Shown piece by piece: positions 7,206-15,592 of a stretch of DNA of 36,619 nucleotides. Both the position numbers and the translations under genes were made by a program. The stretch comes from Verrucomicrobiota bacterium (lineage in GTDB: Bacteria > Verrucomicrobiota > Verrucomicrobiia > Chthoniobacterales > UBA10450): the NCBI GenBank assembly GCA_003218135.1, contig QHNQ01000149.1:1-36619 (forward strand). Direction: 5' to 3'. The first letter of the stretch is position 1. The number at the start of each line of letters is the position of its first letter. Under the pieces are notes generated by a model. The model was not told where the DNA came from, did not search any database, and saw nothing but the letters and a program-made list of their open reading frames with translations.

Positions 7206-9428
7206 TTAAAGTGCGAGGGTTTCTTGCGTTTGTGCTGAGGCTGTTACTACCAGACTGCTGAATTTTTTCACCAGCTCGTCGAGCTTGGCGACATAGTAAT
7301 CAACATTTTCATCGCGGTTTCCGGGATCGAATTCCCTGGCCAGTTTGGCGGCTTCGTAGGCGGGAACTTTTTTCGGCGTCGCTTTGATGTAGTAACTGAT
7401 CTGATCGCCCGGCTTGTAATTGCGGCCACTGGCGAGAGCCAGCTCGTAAGCAGCGGCACGATTGCGCGCGGAGCCAGCAATTTTTGAACGATATTTATCG
7501 AGCGAATCCTGGAGTGTGTCGGTCTTCATCAGCATGTCGATTTTCCATTCGCGGTTCCGAATTTTTCGCTCGAACCCATTCCTAAGATCGGCGATCGCTT
7601 CCGGTTTGCCCTCCATGATGAGCTTGATCATTTCCTCGAGGAAAACGCGCTGGAATTTTTCCAGTCCGCGCGATTTGAGCGCGCCGCCTTTGATGATCAC
7701 GTCACCGTCTTTTGTGAGCAGCGCGTAATTCTTCGCTTTGTAACTGAACATCGCATCGAATTGCTCGTCGATTTCGACATCGATTCCGGGCGGCAAGATT
7801 TGCGATAGACCTTTTTGCAGCTCGTCGGTCGTAGACGCGGCGTCCCGCCGCGTTTCTTCGCCAGTCTCCACGCGACGAGGCGTCGCGTCCACAGGCGGCA
7901 CGAAATAAATTCCGTCAGTATCGACCTCGATGACCTGCGCGCCGTGCGCATTGAGCCACTCAATCATCTCCTTGAGCAGATCGCGCCCGATCTGCGTCAC
8001 TCGCGCAGCGGCATCGAAATCGGCGAAATGTCCCTGCGCAAATCCAAGGTACCCGTAGAAGCTGTTCAGCAGAATTTTGAACGTGTTCTGCAGCGCTTGG
8101 AGATGATGTTGTCTTGCGGGATCCTTTTCCGCACGCATTTGCGCCTTTGCTTCCAACCGGAAAGTGCGGAGATCGGTCAGTAAATGTTGAAAGATTTGGA
8201 GTTGGTCAGTCGCCGGAAAACATTCGAATTGCAACATCACCGACGGATAGAGCGAGGCGATGTCGCAGTGCCAGACGTTGCGCGCCACCCCGGTGAAGAA
8301 GATGTCGGTGTAGCCACCTTCGAAAGCGCGCGGCATCGGCAACTCGGGAATGGAATGGCGTTGCCGAAAATATTCGCGCAGGAAAAGTGCATTGATGCGT
8401 GTGGCGTTGCCGCGCACGATCACGTCCTGGTAATTATAGGGAAAGATCTGCGCCTGGATGAAGTAGCTCGGGCTTAGCAAGTCCGACAATGCGCGGGTTT
8501 CCCGAACGCCACACAGAGCGCGTCGCCGGAACATTTCTGAATCACCCAGGGATGCACGCTCCAATTCCTTGCCAGTGAGTGATGAGATTTGTTCGCTCTC
8601 GCAGAGATCAAAGTGCCGCGCGACGTCCGAACGCTCGAAACCTGCCAGTGAACGCATCCCGACGTCGTAAAACTGCACGAGCAAAAACGTATCGACAAAG
8701 TGGCGGCCATCGATTGTGAACTTTGGATAATCGATTGTTTTTTCCGCGATCTGCAGTCGTGACGGACGCGAGCGCAGAAACCCGCCGCTGCGTCCCCAAT
8801 CTAGTTTTGTCTTGAGCTTTTTCGAGCGCGCTACGAGCAGCGGAAAATGAACGCGGAACAAATCGTGACCTTCGATCACATCCGGATCGTGTTGTTTGAT
8901 GAGAGCGGTCAGGCGTTTCAGAGCGGCGCGCTCGGACTCCTCAATATTGGTTGGATCGACAACTATCAATTCTTCCCACCGGTTGTTATCCGACAGCGCG
9001 ATGCTCATGATGTGCTCATCAGTCGCGAGCACTTCAATCTGCATGCGTTTCAATTGCTCGAACGGCAGGTCCTTGAACAACGTACGGCCAGTGGCCGTGA
9101 GGTAATGCTGCACCGGATCGGTGAACGCGAAGAAATCGCGGCCGGCGCTCTTCAGCCCATTGCGCAATGCGATTAGTTCTTTCCAGCTATCGACCGTGAC
9201 CAGCCAGCCATATTTGAGATCCCCCTGCAGTTTTTCGGCTTCGATGCCCAGATCGACCACGTCAGAATCAGCCCAGACGAACGGATGAAACGGTTCGACA
9301 TCTGTGACTGTCGATCCATTGGTTTCGCGACGATGAACACGAACCGTGCCGGTCTCACCGAGCTCAACAGCGACAATTCGCGGCGTCGGATCGGCACCAA
9401 AAAGCAGCGTGTTTTTCTCAAATTCCAT
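7206..9428 (-). CDS. Family-B DNA polymerase with degenerate exonuclease motifs
   Basis: A 740-residue PolB-type polymerase. Palm motif A is D389-IASLYPS. Motif B is KILLNSFYG (451-459). Motif C is DTDG with D503 and D505. These are intact, so polymerase activity is likely. The 3'-5' exonuclease motifs are eroded: the Exo I segment reads MQIEVL (Asp replaced by Gln130) and the Exo II segment reads HDLFRVHF (Asn to Asp189, Asp to His194). Proofreading is therefore probably lost. The role may be repair or damage tolerance, as for E. coli Pol II, but this is inference. Residues of about 513-534 are encoded by a twin-hairpin repeat lying in frame. The stop is 3 bp from the start of the downstream M20 gene. 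Confidence 0.88.
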   Translation of the reverse strand: MEFEKNTLLFGADPTPRIVAVELGETGTVRVHRRETNGSTVTDVEPFHPFVWADSDVVDLGIEAEKLQGDLKYGWLVTVDSWKELIALRNGLKSAGRDFFAFTDPVQHYLTATGRTLFKDLPFEQLKRMQIEVLATDEHIMSIALSDNNRWEELIVVDPTNIEESERAALKRLTALIKQHDPDVIEGHDLFRVHFPLLVARSKKLKTKLDWGRSGGFLRSRPSRLQIAEKTIDYPKFTIDGRHFVDTFLLVQFYDVGMRSLAGFERSDVARHFDLCESEQISSLTGKELERASLGDSEMFRRRALCGVRETRALSDLLSPSYFIQAQIFPYNYQDVIVRGNATRINALFLREYFRQRHSIPELPMPRAFEGGYTDIFFTGVARNVWHCDIASLYPSVMLQFECFPATDQLQIFQHLLTDLRTFRLEAKAQMRAEKDPARQHHLQALQNTFKILLNSFYGYLGFAQGHFADFDAAARVTQIGRDLLKEMIEWLNAHGAQVIEVDTDGIYFVPPVDATPRRVETGEETRRDAASTTDELQKGLSQILPPGIDVEIDEQFDAMFSYKAKNYALLTKDGDVIIKGGALKSRGLEKFQRVFLEEMIKLIMEGKPEAIADLRNGFERKIRNREWKIDMLMKTDTLQDSLDKYRSKIAGSARNRAAAYELALASGRNYKPGDQISYYIKATPKKVPAYEAAKLAREFDPGNRDENVDYYVAKLDELVKKFSSLVVTASAQTQETLAL
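7830..7893. repeat. Twin-hairpin repeat embedded in frame in the polymerase gene
   Basis: Two hairpins with 3-nt loops are present: GCGGCG-TCC-CGCCGC (7837-7851) and CGCGACG-AGG-CGTCGCG (7871-7887). They are flanked by outer arms GTAGACGCGGCG and CGTCGCGTCCAC (10 of 12 paired). The architecture equals that of the intergenic elements at 5643 and 10877. Here it lies inside the polymerase gene just after motif C and is read through as about 22 Arg/Thr/Glu-rich residues. Confidence 0.75.
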
Positions 9429-9444
9429 CTACAACCAACCTTTC

Positions 9445-9531
9445 TGTCATTCCGAGCGAAGTCGAGGAATCTCTTACTGTGATTGCACAGAATGAGAATT
9501 CAGGGATGCTTCGCCTTCGCCCAGCATGACA
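9445..9531. repeat. Palindromic dispersed repeat, TGTCAT-ended (copy 2)
   Basis: The left end TGTCATTCCGAGCGAAG and the right end, read on the other strand as TGTCATGCTGGGCGAAGG, are imperfect inverted repeats. They match the ends of the element at 2-160. This copy is 87 bp long and fills the region between the divergent polymerase and M20D genes, so the promoters of both genes must lie in or next to it. Confidence 0.75.
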
Positions 9532-9534
9532 CGT

Positions 9535-10875
9535 ATGACGGCTCGCTCCTTGATCTTCTTGCCATCGATACTCCTTCCGGCGCTCGCGTTTGCGCAGCAA
9601 ACACCGCAATCGCCTACCGAGGCGGAATTGACGTCGCTATTGGCGATTTACAAAGACATTCACGCGCATCCTGAGCTATCAATGCATGAGGAACGTTCCG
9701 CTTCGATCGTGGCCAAGGAATTGAAAGCCGCCGGCTGCGAAGTGACCGAGCGCGTCGGCAAGTATGAAAAGCCGGGAGCAACTTGTTTTGGCGTTGTAGG
9801 CGTGATGAAGAATGGCGCTGGCCCGACTGTGCTGGCGCGCACAGATCTGGATGCGCTGCCAGTGCACGAAGAGACTGGGTTGCCCTACGCGAGCACCGTC
9901 ACGACAAAAAATGACGAAGGGAAAGAAGTTCCCGTGATGCACGCGTGCGGGCACGACGCGCATATTTCCATGTTCATTGGAGTGGCACGAGTTCTCGCGA
10001 AATTGAAAGATCAATGGCACGGCACCATCGTGTTCGTAGCGCAGCCGGCGGAAGAGACCGGTAATGGGGCGCGCGCATTACTCCGGGCAGGTCTTTACGA
10101 AAAATTCGGCAAACCGAATTTCGCGCTCGGATTCCACGATAAGGCCGACATGCAGACGGGCCACATTGGGGTCACCGAAGGTTACACCTATGCCAACGTC
10201 GATTCAGTAGATGTGATCGTGCGCGGCGTGGGAGGGCACGGCGCGTATCCGCACAAGACGAAAGACCCGATTGTGCTCGCGGCAGAGATGATCAATACGT
10301 GGCAAACCATAGCCAGCCGCGAAAATAATCCGCTCGACCCAATCGTTGTCACTGTTGGCTCAATTCATGGCGGCACAAAGCACAACATTATTCCAGACGA
10401 AGTGAAAATGCAGTTGACCGTGCGCACCTATAAACCCGAGACGCGCGAGCGCGTGCTGGCGGCAATCGATCAAATTGCAAAGGGCTGCGCCATGGCAGCT
10501 GGCATTCCTCCGGACCGCGCACCGATCGTCAGCGTAGCCAAAGATCAATTCACGCCCGCGACTTACAATAATCCGGAGCTCACGAAACGGCTGCTGGCTG
10601 CATGGAAAAAGACGCTAGGCAACGAAAACGTGGAGATTGTTGACGCGACCATGGGTGGCGAAGATTTTTCTGAATATAGCTTGCCGGATCATTCGATTCC
10701 GGCAGTTGATTTTCATATCGGCGCGGTGGACCCCGTGAAAATCGCCGACAGCAAAAAGAATGGTACGATGTTGCCGAGTTTGCATTCGAGCAAATTCGCA
10801 CCGGTTCCCGAGCCCACCATTCGCACGGGCATTATTGCGATGACAGCAGCCGTGCTGGAGTTGACGAAGAAATAA
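9535..10875 (+). CDS. Exported M20D amidohydrolase (hippurate/indole-amidohydrolase-like)
   Basis: A 446-residue protein from ATG 9535, with a signal peptide ending near ALAFAQQ. M20D metal ligands are visible: HACGHDAH (Cys and His), PAEE (Glu), the His of GFHDKA, and a late His in LHSSKFAP. The family hydrolyses N-acyl or N-aroyl amino acids such as hippurate, N-acetylated amino acids and indole-acetyl amino acids. The leader implies a periplasmic or secreted form. The frame stays open to an ATG at 9526, which lies inside the TGTCAT repeat, but the 9535 start gives a cleaner signal peptide. No Shine-Dalgarno site is evident. It is divergent from the polymerase gene. Confidence 0.87.
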   Translation: MTARSLIFLPSILLPALAFAQQTPQSPTEAELTSLLAIYKDIHAHPELSMHEERSASIVAKELKAAGCEVTERVGKYEKPGATCFGVVGVMKNGAGPTVLARTDLDALPVHEETGLPYASTVTTKNDEGKEVPVMHACGHDAHISMFIGVARVLAKLKDQWHGTIVFVAQPAEETGNGARALLRAGLYEKFGKPNFALGFHDKADMQTGHIGVTEGYTYANVDSVDVIVRGVGGHGAYPHKTKDPIVLAAEMINTWQTIASRENNPLDPIVVTVGSIHGGTKHNIIPDEVKMQLTVRTYKPETRERVLAAIDQIAKGCAMAAGIPPDRAPIVSVAKDQFTPATYNNPELTKRLLAAWKKTLGNENVEIVDATMGGEDFSEYSLPDHSIPAVDFHIGAVDPVKIADSKKNGTMLPSLHSSKFAPVPEPTIRTGIIAMTAAVLELTKK

Positions 10876-10876
10876 A

Positions 10877-10940
10877 CTGTAGCGGCCGGCGAGTCGCTGG
10901 CAGATCAAAGAATTACAGCCGACACGGCTGCCTCTACAGC
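10877..10940. repeat. Twin-hairpin repeat between convergent M20D gene and ftsZ
   Basis: The outer arms CTGTAGCGGC and the reverse complement of TGCCTCTACAGC pair imperfectly. An inner hairpin CAGCCG-ACA-CGGCTG (10916-10930) is perfect. The element fills the gap between the stop of the M20D gene and the stop of ftsZ, so it is a candidate bidirectional terminator for the end of the dcw cluster. Confidence 0.75.
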
Positions 10941-10943
10941 AAC

Positions 10944-12332
10944 TCACTTTACCTTGATGTTTTTCCGCAGATAGGTCGGCACGTCGAGATCTTCGCCTTC
11001 GACGATGGTCGGTTCGCTTTTTTCAAATCGTCCGCGCGTGACGGGCTCGAATTGCAGAATTTCCTGTTTTGCTGGAACGGATTTTGCGGCGGCTTTCTCG
11101 TCGGTATGTGGAACCGCTTTCTTGTGTGGCGCAACTGGTAGCGGCTCGGATTCGCCTGGCATGGATTCAGCGGCTGGTGTTGCTTGGACCGCCACCGGTT
11201 GCTCAAACGAAATGCTTTCCTCATGTGCGACGGGTTCCATCGCCGCTTCAGGCTCGATATGGATCTGCGGCGGTGGATGCTGCTCGCGAACTGGCGGCTG
11301 CGCGAACACGTTGCTCAACGTCGCGCCATCGCGGGATTCCGAAATTAAATCCTCATCCGCGGCAAGCGAGCTGATAATGGTCACGGCCAATCGATCTCCT
11401 AATTTTCCATCCACAACGGCACCGAAGAGAATCTGTGTTTGCTCGTTCACGTGGCGGCCAAGCTCCTGCATGAGGACTTCAACCTCAGAGAGCGTCATCC
11501 CGGCCCCACCCGACACCTGGACGAGAACGTTTGTCGCGTCAGCCAGCATCCGGCCACGATCCATCAACGGATTTTTGAGCGCCTGCGTGAGAGCGTCGTG
11601 CCCGCGATTGTCCGAATCGGATTCGCCAAAGCCGAACAAGCACCGGCCGTTGCGCACGCGCAATGCTGCCAGCAAATCGTCGAAGCCGATGCGAATCAGT
11701 CCCGGCCGTTGGATTAGGTTCACGACGGATCGAACACTCTGGCTTATTGTGGTATCGGCCATCGCGAACGCATGATGAATTCCTGCTTGCGGCGCCACTA
11801 AGTCGCCCATTCGATCGTTCTCGAAGCAAATCACTGAATGGGCAATCTCGTTGAGCCGGCCGAGCGCCTCTCGTGCCTGGGTGGCTCGGCGTTTGCCCTC
11901 AAATGTGAACGGTAGAGTGACGAAGGCGATCACAAGTGCCCCGGCTTCACGGGCCAGGTGTGCGACGTACGGCGCCGCGCCGGATCCGGTGCCGCCGCCG
12001 AGCCCTGCACAAACGAAAACCATACGCGTGTCGGTCAGCGCTTCGCGAATTTCATCAGCTGATTCCACGGCCGCTTCATAGCCCAGCTCGGGATCACCGC
12101 CCGTGCCGAGGCCGCGGGTCCTGGTACGGCCGAGCTGCACCTTATGTGCGGCTACCGAACTCGTGAGCGACTGCACATCGGTATTGATTGCAACTACGCT
12201 GGCCTTCTCCAAACCGTCGAGCACAATTCGATCGAGAGCGTTCAGGCCTGCGCCACCAACGCTCACAACTTTCACAGGAACAGTGTCTGCCAAAGCATCC
12301 GGCAAACTGTAATTTTTATGTAGTTGAATCAT
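10944..12332 (-). CDS. ftsZ: Cell division protein FtsZ
   Basis: The tubulin-like GTPase that forms the cytoplasmic Z ring. The 462 residues include the nucleotide glycine loop GGGTGSG (112-118), an ENDRM segment matching the guanine-contact region, a long acidic/Pro-rich linker (about 340-445), and a C-terminal DLDVPTYLRKNIKVK tail of the kind that binds FtsA. The T7 synergy loop is unusual: where E. coli has NVDFADV, this protein has R214-IGFDDL, with Gly216 at the position of Asp209, while the second Asp is kept. It is the last gene of the dcw cluster, 25 bp after ftsA. An AAAGG site precedes the ATG. Confidence 0.96.
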   Translation of the reverse strand: MIQLHKNYSLPDALADTVPVKVVSVGGAGLNALDRIVLDGLEKASVVAINTDVQSLTSSVAAHKVQLGRTRTRGLGTGGDPELGYEAAVESADEIREALTDTRMVFVCAGLGGGTGSGAAPYVAHLAREAGALVIAFVTLPFTFEGKRRATQAREALGRLNEIAHSVICFENDRMGDLVAPQAGIHHAFAMADTTISQSVRSVVNLIQRPGLIRIGFDDLLAALRVRNGRCLFGFGESDSDNRGHDALTQALKNPLMDRGRMLADATNVLVQVSGGAGMTLSEVEVLMQELGRHVNEQTQILFGAVVDGKLGDRLAVTIISSLAADEDLISESRDGATLSNVFAQPPVREQHPPPQIHIEPEAAMEPVAHEESISFEQPVAVQATPAAESMPGESEPLPVAPHKKAVPHTDEKAAAKSVPAKQEILQFEPVTRGRFEKSEPTIVEGEDLDVPTYLRKNIKVK

Positions 12333-12357
12333 GGGAACCTTTCACTGCCTTTGGTCT

Positions 12358-13563
12358 TCATCGCATTCTAAAAAGCTTACCGATCGTTTCTCTAAATCCG
12401 CGCCGCGGACGATCTGTTTGCATAACTTGTGCGAACCTGACTAACCCAATCGCGGTCGAGAATTGAGGGTCCTCAACCGCGGAAGTGACGCCCCAAGTGG
12501 TCTGCGCATGCGCCAGGTGTGCTGGTATTTCGAAAATTTCCTCGGCGAGATGATCGATGCCGTTTAGAAGGCTACACCCACCGGTAATGAAGATGCCGGC
12601 GCCCAGATAAGTGAGATACGGCTCCTCTTCGAGCCCGCGTTTGAGTAGCTCGAGCCCTTCGCGGACGCGCAGGTGAATGATCGTGTTCAGCATCTCACGC
12701 TCGATCTCTTTTCCAGCAAAGCCCGACTCGTCCTTTAACAAAATCATTTCGCCAGGCAAGGAATTGCCGAGGATGCAACTGCCCTCTTCAATTTTCAGTT
12801 TCTCCGCGCGCGCCATGGGGATGCGTAGCCCCATGGAGATATCGTTGGTGATGTGGTCGCCGCCCAAGGCCAGGCAACCGCTTTGTTTCACCACACCATC
12901 GCTGTACAACACGTAATCAGTCGTGCCGCCGCCAATATCAATCACGAGCGCTCCAAGATCTTTTTGATGCTGAGTGAGCACGACCTGCGCAGAAGCAAGC
13001 CCGCCAAAAACAACGTCCTCCACGTCCAACGGCAGCTCTTTGACACAGCGGATGCTGTTTTGAATCCGAGTGCGCACACCGTGGATGATATGAAAATCCG
13101 CCTCCACTTTTTGCCCGAGCATCCCGATCGGGTTCAGCACACCGTCCTGTCCCTCGACGTGATAATGTTGAATGATGGAGTGGAGGAACGCGTTTTGAGC
13201 GGGAATGCTTACCTCGCGCGCGTTGATTTTTACGTCCTCCACGTCCCGTTCATCAATTTCATCGCGGTCCTCGGGAAGCATCACACAGCCACGATTGTTG
13301 AAACTTTGCAGATGGGAACCCGCGACAGCCACATAAACGCTTCGGATCATCACGTCGCTCTTCTGTTCGGCATCGACTACCGCTTCGTGCACGCATTTCA
13401 TTGCCGTTTCGAAATCGACGATCTCTCCCTTGCGCACGCCGCGCGATGGCGCCTGACCCACACCGAGGATCTTGATGGTGCCGTCGGGACGGCCTTCGCC
13501 AACAACGACACAGATCTTAGACGTGCCAATCTCAAGACCGACCATCAATTTATTGCTCGCCAT
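12358..13563 (-). CDS. ftsA: Cell division protein FtsA
   Basis: An actin-like ATPase that tethers FtsZ to the inner membrane. The 401-residue protein shows the phosphate-1 loop LEIGTSKICVVVG (10-22), the phosphate-2 motif VIDIGGGTTDY in the middle, an ITGGCSLLNG adenosine motif near the C-terminal third, and a final amphipathic helix (RRGFRETIGKLFRMR) typical of FtsA membrane targeting. The ATG lies 5 bp after the ftsQ stop, and the AAAAAGGG upstream can serve as the ribosome site. The usual ftsQ-ftsA-ftsZ order is kept. Confidence 0.96.
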   Translation of the reverse strand: MASNKLMVGLEIGTSKICVVVGEGRPDGTIKILGVGQAPSRGVRKGEIVDFETAMKCVHEAVVDAEQKSDVMIRSVYVAVAGSHLQSFNNRGCVMLPEDRDEIDERDVEDVKINAREVSIPAQNAFLHSIIQHYHVEGQDGVLNPIGMLGQKVEADFHIIHGVRTRIQNSIRCVKELPLDVEDVVFGGLASAQVVLTQHQKDLGALVIDIGGGTTDYVLYSDGVVKQSGCLALGGDHITNDISMGLRIPMARAEKLKIEEGSCILGNSLPGEMILLKDESGFAGKEIEREMLNTIIHLRVREGLELLKRGLEEEPYLTYLGAGIFITGGCSLLNGIDHLAEEIFEIPAHLAHAQTTWGVTSAVEDPQFSTAIGLVRFAQVMQTDRPRRGFRETIGKLFRMR

Positions 13564-13568
13564 GATTG

Positions 13569-14666
13569 CTAACCCTTTTTCTGTCGTTGGTTGGGAGTTG
13601 CCTTACTAACCGGCGTCGAACCGGTGCGCGGCTTGGGAGCAGACGACGTAGTTTCTTGCCCGCCGGAGCCTTGCCGAAGGCGGGTTTCGGGCGCATGGAC
13701 CGGGACTGCCTTCATGATCCGCGGCTCTACAGCCGGCTCGATCGTATCGTTAATGACGCTTGCCGCAGGTTCTACGAAAGTCACAGGAATATTCCGTTGC
13801 ACCAGCAGGTTTACTGTCCCGAGTTCCTGTTTTGTGTCGTCGCAATAAACAAGAAATTGTTCCAGCCGCCGCAATTGCGTTTGCAGATCATTAAAACCGA
13901 ACGTTATGCGCGCGTGATTTTTGTCTGTCACCAACAAGCAATAACCTTTGGAGATATCGATCTCGCGAATCGGGAAACGCATTTGCAAAAAACTGCGCGC
14001 GCTTAGACGTAGCAGCTCCAGCGCATTTTTCGCTTCGGGCGATTCGATGACTTTTCCCGCCTCGAGCGCTTCGCTCGAGCATCCCAGAATCAGCGGTAGT
14101 CCGAGATATTCGGGCAACAGCTTCTTTTGTTTCATCAAAACACCGCGCGCGTCCACTAAAAAAGCAGCATCTGACGCAAATGGATCTGAAATTTCCTTTT
14201 CGCTGGTGATCCAGGCGACAGGCTTTCGTTCTATTACACGGATATCGATCTCGCCTGGCAATTTCCGGACCACCTGAACTTCGTCAGCCTGAGGAAGCTC
14301 CTGTATGCGATCCTGAACTTCCGCCAGGTTTACAGTAAAAATGTTTTCGCCTTCACGCAGATCAGCCGCTTTCAACACCTGTTCGCGCTGCAAAGTGCCG
14401 TCAGTCTGTAGTTCAATTGTCTTCAGTTGAAAATCTGGATTTTCAAAGAACAGGCGTCTTGCAGCTTCGCGCACACCCAGGTAAGCGGCAGCGACTATCA
14501 CCGCGGTGAGAATTACTTTCGAGAGGACACCCATGGCCCTGCGAAGGCGATGTTGTGTCGCTCTGCGGGACCGGACTTTGACATCAAGCAAATGCTGCTG
14601 CCGTCGGTGGCGCACGTTGGACACGCGTCGATTCCGCGACCGGGAGCTTTTTTGGCCAAAACTCAT
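13569..14666 (-). CDS. ftsQ: Cell division protein FtsQ (POTRA, DivIB family)
   Basis: A single-pass bitopic divisome protein that bridges early and late division proteins. The cytosolic N-terminus is very basic (residues 1-45), followed by a transmembrane segment (about 47-66), a POTRA domain starting near FQLKTIELQTDG, and the beta domain. The C-terminal tail after residue 310 is low-complexity. It includes a stretch reading RLRQGSGGQE that is encoded by a palindromic repeat (13655-13688). Identity rests on topology and on its place between ddl and ftsA. Its ATG overlaps the ddl stop by 4 bp. Confidence 0.9.
   Translation of the reverse strand: MSFGQKSSRSRNRRVSNVRHRRQQHLLDVKVRSRRATQHRLRRAMGVLSKVILTAVIVAAAYLGVREAARRLFFENPDFQLKTIELQTDGTLQREQVLKAADLREGENIFTVNLAEVQDRIQELPQADEVQVVRKLPGEIDIRVIERKPVAWITSEKEISDPFASDAAFLVDARGVLMKQKKLLPEYLGLPLILGCSSEALEAGKVIESPEAKNALELLRLSARSFLQMRFPIREIDISKGYCLLVTDKNHARITFGFNDLQTQLRRLEQFLVYCDDTKQELGTVNLLVQRNIPVTFVEPAASVINDTIEPAVEPRIMKAVPVHAPETRLRQGSGGQETTSSAPKPRTGSTPVSKATPNQRQKKG
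13655..13688. repeat. Palindromic repeat in frame in the ftsQ tail
   Basis: CCCGCC (13659-13664) and GGCGGG (13679-13684) pair around GGAGCCTTGCCGAA. The segment is GC-rich against its surroundings and encodes a Gly/Gln/Arg patch not expected in FtsQ. It looks like a small dispersed repeat accepted inside a tolerant C-terminal tail. Confidence 0.55.
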
Positions 14667-15592
14667 CTTCGGCTACCTTCTGCTCTGGCGTGAGAAAGCG
14701 CGATTATACGAGTGCAAAGATCGGAGTAGCCGATGCCCGCAGCCGAAGCAGCCTCAGGCAGGAGACTGGCCTCGGTCATTCCCGGAATGGTATTGACCTC
14801 CAGCACGAACGGCTCGCCGCTCTCCGATAAAATGACATCCACCCGCGCGTAAACTCGCCCCCCGACGGCGCGAAACGCTCGTAAAGCCAATTGTTGAATT
14901 TCGGCTGTTTTCTTTTCATCAATCTGTGCGGGGCACACATGCTCCGCGCCGCCGCCCGCCTGGGGATTGAGAAAAGGATACTTGTTGGTGAAATTGTAGA
15001 AGCCGCCTTTTGGGATTATCTCGAGAATGGGCAAAGCCTGGTCACCGAGAATACCTATCGTTAATTCCCGGCCAGATACAAACTTTTCTATTAGCAGCTC
15101 GCGATCATATTTCGCGGAACCGGCAATCGCCGGCACAATTTCCTCCGCGTTTTTCACAATGTGAATGCCGACGGTTGAACCTTGCCGTGGTGGTTTGATC
15201 ACCATCGGTGGCTGCATGTGAGGCTGCTCATGCGTTCCAATCGTTTCCCATTCTGGAGTGCGAACTCCGTGATCACGGAATTTTTCCTTCGATCGGATTT
15301 TATCGAAGGCGCGTCTGCTCTCCTCAACTCCCTCGCCCGTGTACGCAACACGGCGTCGTTCCAGAATCTGCTGAATCTGGCCGTCCTCGCCAAAAGTTCC
15401 GTGCAACGCAATGAATGCCAGATCCACATCTGGAGGCAACTGGAAGGTCTCATCCCGCACATCCACCTCGATCACGTCCGCGCCCAGTGAACGCAGCGCT
15501 TTTGAAATTCCCCGACCGGTGGCCAGCGAAACATCGCGCTCACTGCTTGGCCCGCCCATCAAGACAGCGATTTTCTTAGGCAAATCTTTCAC
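14663..15592 (-). CDS. ddl: D-alanine--D-alanine ligase
   Basis: An ATP-grasp ligase making D-Ala-D-Ala for the MurF step in the cytosol. At 309 residues it has the normal DdlB length. The N-terminal MGGPSSERDVSL carries the conserved Ser-Glu. QGSTVGIH lies in the central ATP-grasp region. YARVDVILSESG and VLEVNTIPGMTEASLLP carry the Mg-binding Asp, Glu and Asn near the C-terminus. Its start overlaps the murB end by 4 bp and its stop overlaps ftsQ by 4 bp. A separate ddl behind a MurC-MurB fusion differs from chlamydiae, where MurC is fused to Ddl. Confidence 0.95.
   Translation of the reverse strand: MKDLPKKIAVLMGGPSSERDVSLATGRGISKALRSLGADVIEVDVRDETFQLPPDVDLAFIALHGTFGEDGQIQQILERRRVAYTGEGVEESRRAFDKIRSKEKFRDHGVRTPEWETIGTHEQPHMQPPMVIKPPRQGSTVGIHIVKNAEEIVPAIAGSAKYDRELLIEKFVSGRELTIGILGDQALPILEIIPKGGFYNFTNKYPFLNPQAGGGAEHVCPAQIDEKKTAEIQQLALRAFRAVGGRVYARVDVILSESGEPFVLEVNTIPGMTEASLLPEAASAAGIGYSDLCTRIIALSHARAEGSRR

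Noticed and set aside
11005-11775. Plus-strand open frame of 256 residues opposite ftsZ
   Set aside because: Low-complexity Ser/Arg/Cys composition and complete overlap with ftsZ mark it as a shadow.
12853-13572. Plus-strand open frame of 239 residues opposite ftsA
   Set aside because: It is fully antisense to a well-conserved ftsA and has no recognisable domain. It is a shadow frame in GC-rich coding DNA.
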